Shown piece after piece: positions 53,427-62,165 of a stretch of 64,000 nucleotides of DNA. The stretch covers positions 1,798,001 to 1,862,000 of the forward strand of contig NZ_CP104003.1 of assembly GCF_025231485.1 (NCBI RefSeq), read 5' to 3'. The stretch's first letter is position 1. Every line of letters starts with the position of its first letter. The stretch is from Salinirubellus salinus (GTDB taxonomy: Archaea > Halobacteriota > Halobacteria > Halobacteriales > Haloarculaceae). The notes beneath the pieces are model-generated. The model ran no database searches and had not been told where the DNA came from. It saw only the letters and a program-made list of their open reading frames with translations. The position numbers and the translations under genes were made by a program.

Positions 53427-54362
53427 ATGAGTGTATTCAGTGCGATCGGCGAGGAACGTGAGGTCGACCAGAACGAGTACACGCCCGGCATCGAGCCACA
53501 GGCGACGTGGTGTCCGGGCTGCGGTGACTTCGGCGTCCTGAAGGCGCTGAAGGGGGCGATGGCCGAGCTCGGCCGCGACCCCGAGGAGGTCCTGCTGGTG
53601 ACCGGCATCGGCTGCTCGGGCAAACTGTCGTCGTACTTCGAGAGCTACGGCTTCCACTCCATCCACGGCCGCTCGCTGCCGGTCGCGCGGGCCGCCAAGC
53701 TCGCGAACCCCGGCCTCGAGGTCGTGGCCGCGGGCGGCGACGGCGACGGCTACGGCATCGGCGGCAACCACTTCGTCCACACCGCCCGGGAGAACCACGA
53801 CCTGACCTACATCGTCTTCAACAACGAGATATTCGGGTTGACGAAGGGCCAGACCTCCCCGACGAGTCCGAAGGGCCACAAGTCCAAGACCCAGCCCCAC
53901 GGCTCGGCCAAGGACCCCATCCGGCCGCTCTCGATGGCGCTCACCGGCGGGGCCTCCTACGTCGCCCGGACGGCGGCGGTCAACCCCAACCAGGCACAGG
54001 AGATCCTCGTCGAGGCCATCCAGCACGACGGGTTCTCCCACGTCGACTTCCTCACCCAGTGTCCGACGTGGAACAAGGACGCCAAGCAGTACGTCCCCTA
54101 CGTCGACATCCAGCAGAACGAGGAGTACGACTTCGACATCACGGACCGCAAGCAGGCGGCCGAGGCGATGTACGAGGCCGAGGGCGCACTCTACGACGGG
54201 ACCGTCCTGACGGGACGGTTCTACCACGACGAGAACCGCCACTCCTACGGCGACGAGAAGCGCTCGGTCGGTGAGATGCCGGAGACGCCGCTGGCGGAGC
54301 GCTACTTCGACGAGGAGTACGAGTGGGAGCGGAGCTACGACCTGCTCGGCCCGCACAAGTAG
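53427..54362 (+). CDS. porB: Pyruvate:ferredoxin oxidoreductase, beta subunit
   Basis: The 311-residue protein has the TPP-binding motif GGDGDGYGIGGNHF...VFNNEIFGLTKGQ. The four Cys that hold the single [4Fe-4S] cluster are WCPGCGDFG, GIGCSGK and LTQCPTWN. It forms the alpha-beta complex with porA, the ferredoxin-linked route characteristic of haloarchaea in place of pyruvate dehydrogenase. A 2-oxoglutarate substrate is less likely, given the alpha-subunit sequence. Confidence 0.92.
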   Translation: MSVFSAIGEEREVDQNEYTPGIEPQATWCPGCGDFGVLKALKGAMAELGRDPEEVLLVTGIGCSGKLSSYFESYGFHSIHGRSLPVARAAKLANPGLEVVAAGGDGDGYGIGGNHFVHTARENHDLTYIVFNNEIFGLTKGQTSPTSPKGHKSKTQPHGSAKDPIRPLSMALTGGASYVARTAAVNPNQAQEILVEAIQHDGFSHVDFLTQCPTWNKDAKQYVPYVDIQQNEEYDFDITDRKQAAEAMYEAEGALYDGTVLTGRFYHDENRHSYGDEKRSVGEMPETPLAERYFDEEYEWERSYDLLGPHK

Positions 54363-54546
54363 CCCACGGTCCCGACCGCGGCTTCTTTCGACCTGTCCGA
54401 CGGCACCGAGCGGTGTGCGAGTCGCGGCACACACGAGCCAGCACCGCACGGCGAAGCGGTCGTCCCTTCCCTCCCCCGCCGGGAGCGGCCTCCCTTGCCC
54501 GTCCCGAAAGCACCATGGCCGACGCGCCGCTCCGTTCGACTAACGA

Positions 54547-55548
54547 ATGCCACGGGTCACGGTGTCCGCGGGCGCGCGGGTCCACGCGGGGTTCTCGAAC
54601 CTCTCGCTGGCGCGCGAGCGCCTCTACGGCGGTGTCGGCTTCGCCCTCGCGGAGCCACGCGTGACCGTCACCGCGACCCCCGCGGAGTCGGTCGACGCCG
54701 ACGCCCCCTTCGCCACCTACGCCGAGCGTGCCTGCGACTGCCTCGGGGTCGCCGGTGCCGACGTGACCGTCGCGGAGCGACTGCCGCGACACGTCGGCCT
54801 CGGCTCCGGGACCCAGTCGGCGCTCGCCACCTACGCCGCCATCGCGGCGGCGCACGGACGCACCCCCCGACCGCGCGCGCACGCCCCAGCGCTCGGACGG
54901 GGCGGCCGCTCGGGCGTCGGCGTCGCAGCGTTCGAAGCCGGCGGCTTCGTCCTCGACGCCGGCCACCCGACGGAGCGGTTCACCACCGACCCGCCCGCGA
55001 CGGGCGAGTGGCGCGTCCCCGCCGTCTCCGCCCGGCACGACCTGCCCGAGACGTGGCGGGTCGTCCTCGCGCTCCCCGAAGCCGACCCCGGCCGCCACGG
55101 CGAGGCCGAGGACGAGAGCATGCGCGCGGTGATAGAGCGGGCCGACCCGACCGTGGCCGGGGAACTCGCGTCGCTACTCGTCGGCCGCCTCCTCCCCGCG
55201 GCCGCGGAGGGCCGACTCGACGCCTTCGGCGACGCGCTCGCGGCGTTCGGCCGCCTCAACGGCGCGTGGTACGCCGACGTGCAGGGCGGGGTCTACCGCC
55301 CGCCGGCCGGCCGGCTCGTCGAGACGCTCGCGGACTCGCCCGCCGTCGTCGGCGCCGGCCAGTCCTCGTGGGGGCCCGCGGTCTGGGCGCTCACCGACGC
55401 CGAGCGGGTCGACGCGGCCCGCGGCGCCGCCGCGGACGCCCTCGCCGACCTCGACGCCCCGGGCCGCGTCCTCGTCACCCGGCCCACGAACGAGGGGGCA
55501 CACGTCGACGAAGCGACTGGATCGGGGACCGCTCAGCGCGACTTGTAG
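54547..55548 (+). CDS. beta-Ribofuranosylaminobenzene 5'-phosphate synthase-family protein
   Basis: The 333-residue protein has the GHMP-fold start TVSAGARVHAGFSNLSLARERLYGGVGFAL and the nucleotide/PRPP loop PRHVGLGSGTQSALATYAAIA. GRGGRSGVGVAAFEAGGFVLDAGH is also characteristic of RFAP synthase. In methanogens the enzyme starts methanopterin synthesis from PRPP and p-aminobenzoate. Haloarchaea use folate-type C1 carriers, so the role here is unclear. The C-terminus overlaps the converging rhodanese gene by 16 bases. Confidence 0.87.
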   Translation: MPRVTVSAGARVHAGFSNLSLARERLYGGVGFALAEPRVTVTATPAESVDADAPFATYAERACDCLGVAGADVTVAERLPRHVGLGSGTQSALATYAAIAAAHGRTPRPRAHAPALGRGGRSGVGVAAFEAGGFVLDAGHPTERFTTDPPATGEWRVPAVSARHDLPETWRVVLALPEADPGRHGEAEDESMRAVIERADPTVAGELASLLVGRLLPAAAEGRLDAFGDALAAFGRLNGAWYADVQGGVYRPPAGRLVETLADSPAVVGAGQSSWGPAVWALTDAERVDAARGAAADALADLDAPGRVLVTRPTNEGAHVDEATGSGTAQRDL

Positions 55549-55973
55549 TCCCGCTGTTCGACGTCGACCGTCTCGTAGCCGGCCGCCTCCCACGCCGTGA
55601 ACCCCCCGTCGAGGTGCGCGACGTCTCCGTAGCCCATCTCCTGCAGTCGTTTCGCCGCCAGCGCCGAGCGGCCCCCTTCGTTGCAGTAGAGCACGTAGCG
55701 GCGCTCGGGGTGGAAGTACTCCTTGTAGTAGACAGTGTCCGGGTCGGCCCAGAACTCCAGCATCCCGCGGGGCGCGTGGTGCACGTCCGGGATGGACCCC
55801 TCGATCCACACCTCGCGGATGTCGCGGACGTCGAGGACGACGAACGCCTCGTCGTCGCCCCGTTCGTCCAGCTCGGCCCGGAGGTCCTCGACCGTGAGGA
55901 CCTCGACGTGTTCCTCGGCTCGCTCGGCCATCGTCCACGCCCGCACGTCCGGTTCCAGTTCGAAGTCGGCCAT
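55533..55973 (-). CDS. Rhodanese-domain sulfurtransferase
   Basis: This 146-residue single rhodanese domain has LDVRDIREVWIEGSIPDVHHAP (substrate-side loop) and the catalytic loop YCNEGGRS with Cys97. The family carries persulfide sulfur on this Cys. The insert GMLEFWADPDTVYYKEYFHPE is long for a minimal rhodanese and may recruit a partner. The ATG at 55973 gives MADFELEPDVRAW. Confidence 0.88.
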   Translation of the reverse strand: MADFELEPDVRAWTMAERAEEHVEVLTVEDLRAELDERGDDEAFVVLDVRDIREVWIEGSIPDVHHAPRGMLEFWADPDTVYYKEYFHPERRYVLYCNEGGRSALAAKRLQEMGYGDVAHLDGGFTAWEAAGYETVDVEQRDYKSR

Positions 55974-56046
55974 GGCGCCTCTGGTCCCCCCCGGCACAAG
56001 AAGCTTCGCCGCGAGAGTGAAGTACGGCGCCGCGGTACTGGAGACG

Positions 56047-56406
56047 ATGACGGACCACGACGGCGTCGAGGCACGCTCGGTCGGCGGCCACCCCGTCAAC
56101 GGTGTCGCCGTCGGCCCCGAGACCCGGTGTGCCCACTGGGCCAGCGACCGTGACGTCGTCGCCATCCGCGCACCGTGCTGTGGGGTCTACTACCCCTGTG
56201 TGGCCTGTCACGAGGCGCTCGCTGACCACCCGCTCTCGCCCATCCCCGAGGCCGAGTTCGACGACCCCGGCGTCCTCTGCGGGGTCTGCGGGACGGCCCT
56301 CACGGTCCGGGCGTACCTCGACGCGGAGCAAGCCTGTCCGGTCTGCGACGCGGCGTTCAATCCGGGCTGTGCGACCCACTACGACCGCTACTTCGAGGGG
56401 TTCTGA
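56047..56406 (+). CDS. CHY-type zinc-finger protein
   Basis: This 119-residue protein has a His/Cys set typical of CHY zinc fingers: CAHWASDRDVVAIRAPCCGVYYPCVACHE, then CGVCG...CPVCDAAFNPGCATHY. It should bind two to three zinc ions. In eukaryotes CHY fingers occur in ubiquitin ligases; in archaea they are stand-alone and their function is unknown. The start at 56047 follows GGAGAC. Confidence 0.85.
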   Translation: MTDHDGVEARSVGGHPVNGVAVGPETRCAHWASDRDVVAIRAPCCGVYYPCVACHEALADHPLSPIPEAEFDDPGVLCGVCGTALTVRAYLDAEQACPVCDAAFNPGCATHYDRYFEGF

Positions 56407-56496
56407 GTCGGACCGGTGGCGACACCCGAACTGGGTCGGTACCGTCGAGCGCGTCGACCGATGCCTTATCACCCGAGAGGTCACACCTCCGGACAG

Positions 56497-59148
56497 ATGA
56501 CGAGACAGGGGGTGGACCTGACGGCCGTCCCGGGCGTCGACGACGCACGGGCGGCCGGACTGCGGGCCGCCGGGTTCGAGACGGTGTACGACGTGGCCGA
56601 CGCGGACGGGTCGGCACTCGAACGCGCCGACGGCGTCGAGGCGTGGCTGGTCCCCGGTCTCAGACAGGCCGCGAAGGAACGCCGTGGCGACCTCGACACG
56701 GTGTTCGTGGCCGTCGCGGCCGAGACGCGGGCGACCCGCGACGAGGTGTTCGACGCCTTCGCCGCGTTCGCCGCCGACCCCGGTCCGTTCGCCACGAAGG
56801 TGCAGGCCCTCCACGCCCGCTTCGGCGAGGTCGGCAGTTCCATCTTCGACCTCGAGACGCGTGAGACCACCCTCGACGCGCTCTACCCGTTCTTCCGCGC
56901 CGGGTTCGAGCGCGTCGAGGACGTGGCCGACGCCTCGGTGGCGGAGCTGGCCGCGACGACCGACGTCGACCGGGCGACCGCGGGGGCGGTCCGCGAGAGT
57001 GCGCTCGCACACCTCGGCCGCGAGGAGCCAGCGCCACCGGCGCCCGAACCGGAGGGAGCAGAAGAAGAGGAGCCGGACACTACGGACCGGGCCGGCCGGG
57101 ACGAGGCCCTCGCGCTCCTCCGGGCGGGCGTCGGTTCGGACGCCGAGTTCCGGCCGGACCAGTGGGAAGCCATCGACGCGCTGGTCAACGACCGCGCCCG
57201 CCTCCTCCTCGTCCAGCGGACCGGGTGGGGCAAGAGCTCGGTCTACTTCATCGCGACGCGACTGCTCCGGGCACGGGAGGCCGGCCCGACGCTCATCGTC
57301 AGCCCGCTGCTGGCGTTGATGCGCAACCAGGTCGCCGACGCCGCCGCGGAGTTCGACCTCCGGGCCGAGACCATCAACTCCAACAACGAGGACGAGTGGG
57401 AGGCGGTGACCCGATCCGTCGTGGAGGGTACCTGTGACCTGCTGCTCGTCTCCCCCGAACGGCTCGCCAACCGTGAGTTCCAGCGTCAGGTCCTCGGCAG
57501 GATGGAGGGGACGTTCGGGATGCTCGTCGTCGACGAGGCCCACTGCATCTCCGACTGGGGCCACGACTTCCGGCCGGACTACCGCCGCATCCGCGACATC
57601 ATCGCCCGCCTCGACCCCGAGGTGCCGGTCGCCGCCACCACGGCCACCGCGAACGACCGCGTCGTCGACGACATCACCGACCAGCTCCCCGAACTCAGAG
57701 TGCTCCGCGGCTCGCTCCTGCGCGAGTCGCTCCAGTTGCAGGCGATGGACCTCGGGAGCCGCGAGCGCCGCCTCGCGTGGCTGGCGGAGAATATCGACGG
57801 CGACGGCCACTCCGGCATCGTCTACTGTCTGACCGTGCGCGACGCCGAACTGGTCGCCTCGTGGCTCACGAGACAGGGGCTCGACGTCCGCACCTACCAC
57901 GGCGGTCTGGACGGCGAGGAGCGCCGCGAACTCGAACGGCTGTTGCTCGAGGACGAGGTCGACGCGCTCGCGGCCACCAGCGCCCTCGGGATGGGGTTCA
58001 ACAAGCCCGATCTCGGCTTCGTGATCCACTTCCAGCGCCCGCCGAACCTCATCCGCTACTACCAGGAGATCGGTCGGGCGGGGCGGAACCTCGACCGGGC
58101 GACCGCCGTCCTCCTCGCCGGCGAGGGCGACGACGACATCGCCGAGTACTTCATCGAGAGCGCGTTCCCGAGCCGAGAGGCCTTCGAGGCCGTCCTCGAG
58201 GCCGTCGAGGCGAACCCGGACACCGTCCACCAGTGGAACGTCTACCAGCACGTCGAGGACGTGCGGACCGGGACCGCCCGCACGTGTCTGGACATCCTCG
58301 ACGTCGAGGGTGCCATCTCGCGACGTGAGAACGGGTTCGTCCGCACCGAGGAGCCGTGGCACTACGACGGCGAGCGCTACGAGGCCATCACCGAGCAGCG
58401 CTGGGCGGAACTCGACCGCATCGACCAGTTCGTCGGGACCGACGCGTGCCTGATGCGGTTCATCGCCGCGGAACTCGACGGCGAACTCGAGGCCGACTGT
58501 GGCCGGTGTGCGAACTGCCGTGCCGACGACGTCGTCCCCCGGACCGTCGAGGACGAGTCGCTCGTGGAGGCCGCCGTCGACCACTTCCGTGCCGAGGGCC
58601 GGAGCGTCCTCAGCCCCCGGAAGATGACCTACACCGAGGCCGGACGCCGGACCGCCATCGACGACGACCGGCGACTCGAACCGGGCCGGGCGCTCTCCGC
58701 GTGGGACGACCCCGCGTGGGGCGACCGGGTGCAGGCCGGTGTCGAGGCCGGCCGGTTCGACGACGACCTCGTCGCGGCGGCCGCCGACCTCGTCCGGGGG
58801 GACTGGAACCCCGACCCCGCGCCCGAGTGGGTCGCCGCGGTCCCCTCCGCCTCGACACCGGGACTGGTCGAGGGGGTCGCCCGCCGACTGGCGGCCCGAC
58901 TCGACCGCCCGTTCGTCGACTGCGTGGCGCAGGTCGGCGAGAAGGCGTCACAGCGCGACGTCTCGGGCAGCACCGAGCAGTGTGCGAACGTCCGAGGCGC
59001 GTTCGCCGTGGACGGCCGCGTCCCCGATGGGCCGGTGCTCCTCGTCGACGACACCGTCGGCTCGCGGTGGACGCTCACCGAGGTCGGCGGACTGCTGCGA
59101 GAGGCCGGGAGCGGAGCCGTGTACCCGCTCGCGCTGGCCCGACGCTGA
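56497..59148 (+). CDS. recQ: RecQ-family helicase with N-terminal HhH and C-terminal phosphoribosyltransferase-like domains
   Basis: The 883-residue protein begins with two helix-hairpin-helix regions (LTAVPGVDDARAAGLRAAGFETVYDVADAD; ATTDVDRATAGAVRESAL). The helicase core follows, with GWGKS (Lys246), DEAHCISDWGHDFRP (Asp346), TATAND and QEIGRAGRN. A RecQ zinc site comes next (CGRCANC, near 668). The end contains a phosphoribosyltransferase-like block (QVGEKASQRDVSGSTEQCANVRGAF, then VLLVDDTVGSRWT near 850), as in ComF-type proteins. It should unwind DNA 3' to 5'; the added domains suggest control by nucleotides or damage. The ATG at 56497 (MTRQGVDL) is preferred. Confidence 0.92.
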   Translation: MTRQGVDLTAVPGVDDARAAGLRAAGFETVYDVADADGSALERADGVEAWLVPGLRQAAKERRGDLDTVFVAVAAETRATRDEVFDAFAAFAADPGPFATKVQALHARFGEVGSSIFDLETRETTLDALYPFFRAGFERVEDVADASVAELAATTDVDRATAGAVRESALAHLGREEPAPPAPEPEGAEEEEPDTTDRAGRDEALALLRAGVGSDAEFRPDQWEAIDALVNDRARLLLVQRTGWGKSSVYFIATRLLRAREAGPTLIVSPLLALMRNQVADAAAEFDLRAETINSNNEDEWEAVTRSVVEGTCDLLLVSPERLANREFQRQVLGRMEGTFGMLVVDEAHCISDWGHDFRPDYRRIRDIIARLDPEVPVAATTATANDRVVDDITDQLPELRVLRGSLLRESLQLQAMDLGSRERRLAWLAENIDGDGHSGIVYCLTVRDAELVASWLTRQGLDVRTYHGGLDGEERRELERLLLEDEVDALAATSALGMGFNKPDLGFVIHFQRPPNLIRYYQEIGRAGRNLDRATAVLLAGEGDDDIAEYFIESAFPSREAFEAVLEAVEANPDTVHQWNVYQHVEDVRTGTARTCLDILDVEGAISRRENGFVRTEEPWHYDGERYEAITEQRWAELDRIDQFVGTDACLMRFIAAELDGELEADCGRCANCRADDVVPRTVEDESLVEAAVDHFRAEGRSVLSPRKMTYTEAGRRTAIDDDRRLEPGRALSAWDDPAWGDRVQAGVEAGRFDDDLVAAAADLVRGDWNPDPAPEWVAAVPSASTPGLVEGVARRLAARLDRPFVDCVAQVGEKASQRDVSGSTEQCANVRGAFAVDGRVPDGPVLLVDDTVGSRWTLTEVGGLLREAGSGAVYPLALARR

Positions 59149-59196
59149 GGCGTCGCCGCGACGAGGCCTGCTCCGTGGCACCCGGCGGAGCCGACC

Positions 59197-59826
59197 TCAC
59201 GGACTCGCACGCGAGGTGGGTAACAACAGGAAGAACACGAACGGGGAGACGAGGACGACCACCTCGCCGAGCAGCCACGCGTCGTGGAAGAGGACACCGA
59301 ACGAGGGCGGGAGCCCGAGGATGCCGTGCCGGAGTGCCCACTCGCTGGTCGCACCGATCAGGAACAGCGCCACACCGAACAGGACGCTCACGAGCACCAG
59401 TCGCCGGTAGGCACGCCGGTCGATGCCGCCCGGCGTGCTCCCCTGACTCCCGACCCCGACCGGGTAGAGCGGGCGCTCCCCGCGGTGCCGGAGTGACGAG
59501 AGCGTCGTCGCCCCCGACTCCACGCCGACGGCCGCCTCCGGGTGCCGCCGGAAGAACGGCAGGTCACGGTGGTCCGTGACCCCCTCCACACACTCGGCGT
59601 CGTAGTGCCGCCGGTCGCACCGGAGCCAGGTGTGGCCGTAGCCACCGCCACCGTCCTCCAGTATCTCGACCGCCACGTCGTCGCCCACTCGCTCGGCCAC
59701 CGTCCGGGCCACGTACTGGCAGTAGTGGAGGTTGATGTCCCGCGCGTCCGCGACGCGTGGGCTGACGGGTTCGGCGAGCAAGCGGTCCCGAACCTCGCGG
59801 AGGGTGCGGGTGAGCTCCGCCGCCAT
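59197..59826 (-). CDS. Membrane protein with N-terminal Cys/His domain, function unknown
   Basis: This 209-residue protein has a cytoplasmic N-terminal half (INLHYCQYVARTVAERVGDDVAVEILEDGGGGYGHTWLRCDRRHYDAECVEGV). The Cys, His and Asp/Glu spacing recalls a transglutaminase-like or papain-like fold, but I cannot confirm it. Two transmembrane helices follow (VLVSVLFGVALFLIGATSEW; GEVVVLVSPFVFFLLLP). The start is at ATG 59826. Convergent with recQ. Confidence 0.68.
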   Translation of the reverse strand: MAAELTRTLREVRDRLLAEPVSPRVADARDINLHYCQYVARTVAERVGDDVAVEILEDGGGGYGHTWLRCDRRHYDAECVEGVTDHRDLPFFRRHPEAAVGVESGATTLSSLRHRGERPLYPVGVGSQGSTPGGIDRRAYRRLVLVSVLFGVALFLIGATSEWALRHGILGLPPSFGVLFHDAWLLGEVVVLVSPFVFFLLLPTSRASP

Positions 59827-59918
59827 AGTGTGCCAATACGTGTCATATCGTGTAAACGGTGTCGCTGGCGCTCGTCCCGGTCGCACGCCCGCCCGACGAG
59901 CGGGAGTGTCGTCACTGG

Positions 59919-60002
59919 CTACCGTGGAGAAGGCGAGAAGAGGACGTCCTCGATGTCGGTCTCAGTCGCCGAAGACCTGCCGCGTGTTTGCGGTTTTGCC
60001 AC
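59919..60002 (-). pseudogene. Possible 3' tail of a host gene cut by the integrated element
   Basis: From the stop TAG at 59919-59921, reading upstream on the minus strand, the frame gives VAKPQTRGRSSATETDIEDVLFSPSPR, with GC and codon usage of the host. The frame ends at a TGA at about 60009-60011, just where composition drops to that of the mobile element. It could be the remnant left when the element inserted into the end of a gene. It is short, so chance cannot be excluded. Confidence 0.4.
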
Positions 60003-60016
60003 CCATTGTCACCCAG

Positions 60017-60023
60017 TTTTATG
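60017..60023 (+). promoter_or_regulatory. TATA-like element of the integrase operon
   Basis: TTTTATG is centred about 27 bases before the ATG at 60047. GGAG at 60034-60037 sits 9 bases before the same ATG. Confidence 0.5.
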
Positions 60024-60046
60024 TGGGTTGCTAGGAGTCTATGTGT

Positions 60047-60715
60047 ATGAGTCGGAGCGAAAGAATTAGTGTTCGGGTGACCCCGGAAAGGAAGACGAAA
60101 TGGGAGTCAGTTCTAGCTGAATCGAACGAGTGGCACAACATGACGCATCTCGTCGTTCAAGCAATTGAAAACGAGATTGGTGAGCCGCAACGAACCGGGC
60201 CTCGTGCTGAAGGTGAGACGGTGGCGGCTGAAGTCGACTTGGGGCCGGTGCTGGACCGACTTGATGGAATAGAGGAAACGATGGGGGACATGGGTGACCG
60301 CCTTGACGACATCGACGTGAGGGTTGACGATAGCGACGCAATCCTGAACATTGCGACGGATATTATGGGGATTTTGCCCACGGTGAACTCGTCGGATGAA
60401 CTTGAGCGCCCGCGTGACGTGGATGATGGCCGTCCGGTTGGAGACCGCATAAAACGGAGTGGGGGTGAGGCGTTCGTTTTGGAGTGGGCGAAGGAGACGT
60501 ATGATTACCCGGGGCACTTGGTAACGAGGGGGCTGGACAAACTTGTCGCGGAAATGGGGCAGTTCGAATCCTACACCCGGGAACCGGATTACTCGGAGGA
60601 GTACGTTGAGGACCCTGAAACAACGGAATACGAGCGTGAAGCGGAACTGACGCCGGGTGAAGCGTCTATGGAATCACCGTACCCTATGACGCAGTATTAC
60701 CGGGTGCAGGACTGA
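60047..60715 (+). CDS. RHH-like and coiled-coil protein, integrase partner
   Basis: This 222-residue protein starts MSRSERISVRVTPERKTKWESVLAESNEWHNMTHLVVQAIENEIG, which looks like a ribbon-helix-helix DNA-binding unit. A short coiled coil (VLDRLDGIEETMGDMGDRLDDIDVRVDD) and an acidic C-terminal part with EWAKETYDYPGHLVTRGLDKLVAEM follow. The ATG at 60047 has a correctly spaced GGAG and TATA box; the ATG two codons upstream is less likely. The stop overlaps the integrase start by one base (TGATG). It probably assists or regulates recombination. Confidence 0.75.
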   Translation: MSRSERISVRVTPERKTKWESVLAESNEWHNMTHLVVQAIENEIGEPQRTGPRAEGETVAAEVDLGPVLDRLDGIEETMGDMGDRLDDIDVRVDDSDAILNIATDIMGILPTVNSSDELERPRDVDDGRPVGDRIKRSGGEAFVLEWAKETYDYPGHLVTRGLDKLVAEMGQFESYTREPDYSEEYVEDPETTEYEREAELTPGEASMESPYPMTQYYRVQD

Positions 60716-61740
60716 TGGACCGCGAAAAGTATGAGGACCGGTATCCGGAGCCGGACGCCGGTATTCTGTGGGAGTTTGAGCGGGATAAAAAGGCAACCAA
60801 TATCGACACGTCTGCCCGTGTGTGGGCTTCTGGAGCGCGAACTTTTGCGACTTGGTTGCATGAGAACGAGGATACGGGGATACTGGAAGCGTCAGCGCGA
60901 CAAGTCAGGCGGTACTTTGCCCACGTTTCAGAGAAGTACGCGATAAACACGCAGGGAGGTAAATACCACGGTGTTCAACACCTCTACGAGTGGCTCGTGA
61001 ATACTGAGCAACTCGGTGAGAACCCTGCGGAACGGTGGTCACGGGAAGCCCTTGGGATCGGTGTCCCTACGGAAAGAGAAGAACGGGAGCAAGCGGCTGA
61101 GGACGACGACTCGTATTACTGGTTGTCGAAGTCAGAAGTGGAGCTTCTCTGGGAACGCGACAACTTACCCGGACCGCGCCTGCGTAACGAGATCGCCGTG
61201 AAGCTACTGTGGTACACAGGTCTCAGAACTGAAGAACTGGCGTCTGTCCGCATTGAGCCGGACGATGAGCACAGTCTCGGTCTATTTCGTGACGAAGGCC
61301 GTATTCGGGTGGCCAACGCCAAGGTGTCCGGTACTCGTGACGTGTGGTATCCTCGTGAACGGCTCGAACTATTGCTCGCGGATTGGCTGGATTTCGGTGG
61401 GCGTGACGCCTTGAGTCCGTACGCTGAAGATTCGCAGTACCTGCTCGTGACGGACCAGTCGGAGCGGATGCGTCCGTCACATATCAGTCGGATAGTCAAG
61501 AACGCGGCTCAGAACGCGGGGATAAACGAAGTTGTTGACCGGGATGTGAATGGAAAAAATCGCTGGAAGGTCCGGGGGCACGTTATGCGTCACTCAATGG
61601 CCACGTATCACGCTAATATTTTGGGCACGCCAATCCCGGTGCTCGCAGACGCACTTGGGCACCGAAAGCTGACGACGACAAGACGGTATATTCACGAGGA
61701 TGAGAGTGCGGTTCGGAAGGCGATGCAGCGCGTGGATTAG
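60715..61740 (+). CDS. Tyrosine recombinase/integrase
   Basis: This 341-residue protein has an N-terminal SAM-like core-binding domain (about 35-110). The catalytic domain has Arg171 in YTGLRTEELAS, the HxxR box H289-V-M-R292 followed by HSMATY, His316 in LGHRK and the nucleophile Tyr325 in TTRRYIH. All catalytic residues are present. It should integrate and excise the element; no attachment site was identified. Co-translated with the RHH protein before it. Confidence 0.93.
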   Translation: MDREKYEDRYPEPDAGILWEFERDKKATNIDTSARVWASGARTFATWLHENEDTGILEASARQVRRYFAHVSEKYAINTQGGKYHGVQHLYEWLVNTEQLGENPAERWSREALGIGVPTEREEREQAAEDDDSYYWLSKSEVELLWERDNLPGPRLRNEIAVKLLWYTGLRTEELASVRIEPDDEHSLGLFRDEGRIRVANAKVSGTRDVWYPRERLELLLADWLDFGGRDALSPYAEDSQYLLVTDQSERMRPSHISRIVKNAAQNAGINEVVDRDVNGKNRWKVRGHVMRHSMATYHANILGTPIPVLADALGHRKLTTTRRYIHEDESAVRKAMQRVD

Positions 61741-62054
61741 TCGGAGTTGAGGAGTTCTTCTAGTCGGTTCACGACTTCTTCTTCCGTAATCGTCTCATCT
61801 TCTTCGTTGACGACTTTTGACACGATCCCCATGGTTGCGTTGTCCATGAGAGAGGTTGTGATGTCGTCGGGTTTGTCCGTATCTGTCAGCATGAGTCGGG
61901 TTCCGAGTCCGTCGTAGTTTTCGCGCACTAGGGCGTCTTCTTCTTTGATTCGTCGAATGGATTCCTGCACGGCGTCCGTGTATTCGGGCCACGGGGCAAC
62001 GTCACCGACAATCTCGTTTTGGTATTCTGAGCGTGTGAGGTACGGGTTGGTCAT
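61737..62054 (-). CDS. Small acidic protein of the integrated element
   Basis: This 105-residue protein (MTNPYLTRSEYQNEIVGDVAPWPEYTDAVQESIRRIKEEDALV...) is rich in Glu, Asp and Thr and probably helical. Its end overlaps the end of the integrase gene by 4 bases, tail to tail. No motif recognised. It may regulate excision, as do small antiparallel genes near integrases elsewhere. Confidence 0.65.
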   Translation of the reverse strand: MTNPYLTRSEYQNEIVGDVAPWPEYTDAVQESIRRIKEEDALVRENYDGLGTRLMLTDTDKPDDITTSLMDNATMGIVSKVVNEEDETITEEEVVNRLEELLNSD

Positions 62055-62165
62055 GCGTTAATCGTGGTGTGATTGTACGGTAAAACTGTGGATTTCGTGG
62101 GTGGCTGAACGGTGGGGGAGTATTGTGACGGGTTTGAGTTTGAGGTTGGGCCGGGTGATGAGGAG

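Noticed and set aside
51529-54362. Assignment as 2-oxoglutarate (korAB) instead of pyruvate oxidoreductase
   Set aside because: The gamma-alpha start (HRHYPSRIRGGHTYVEVR) and the 631-residue length fit remembered halobacterial PorA better than KorA. Korr-type annotation stays possible in automatic pipelines.
55174-58584. 1136-codon open frame on the minus strand across recQ
   Set aside because: It lies opposite recQ, the CHY gene and parts of neighbouring genes. Its composition is Arg/Gly/Val-rich without any domain, the usual shadow of a GC-rich gene.
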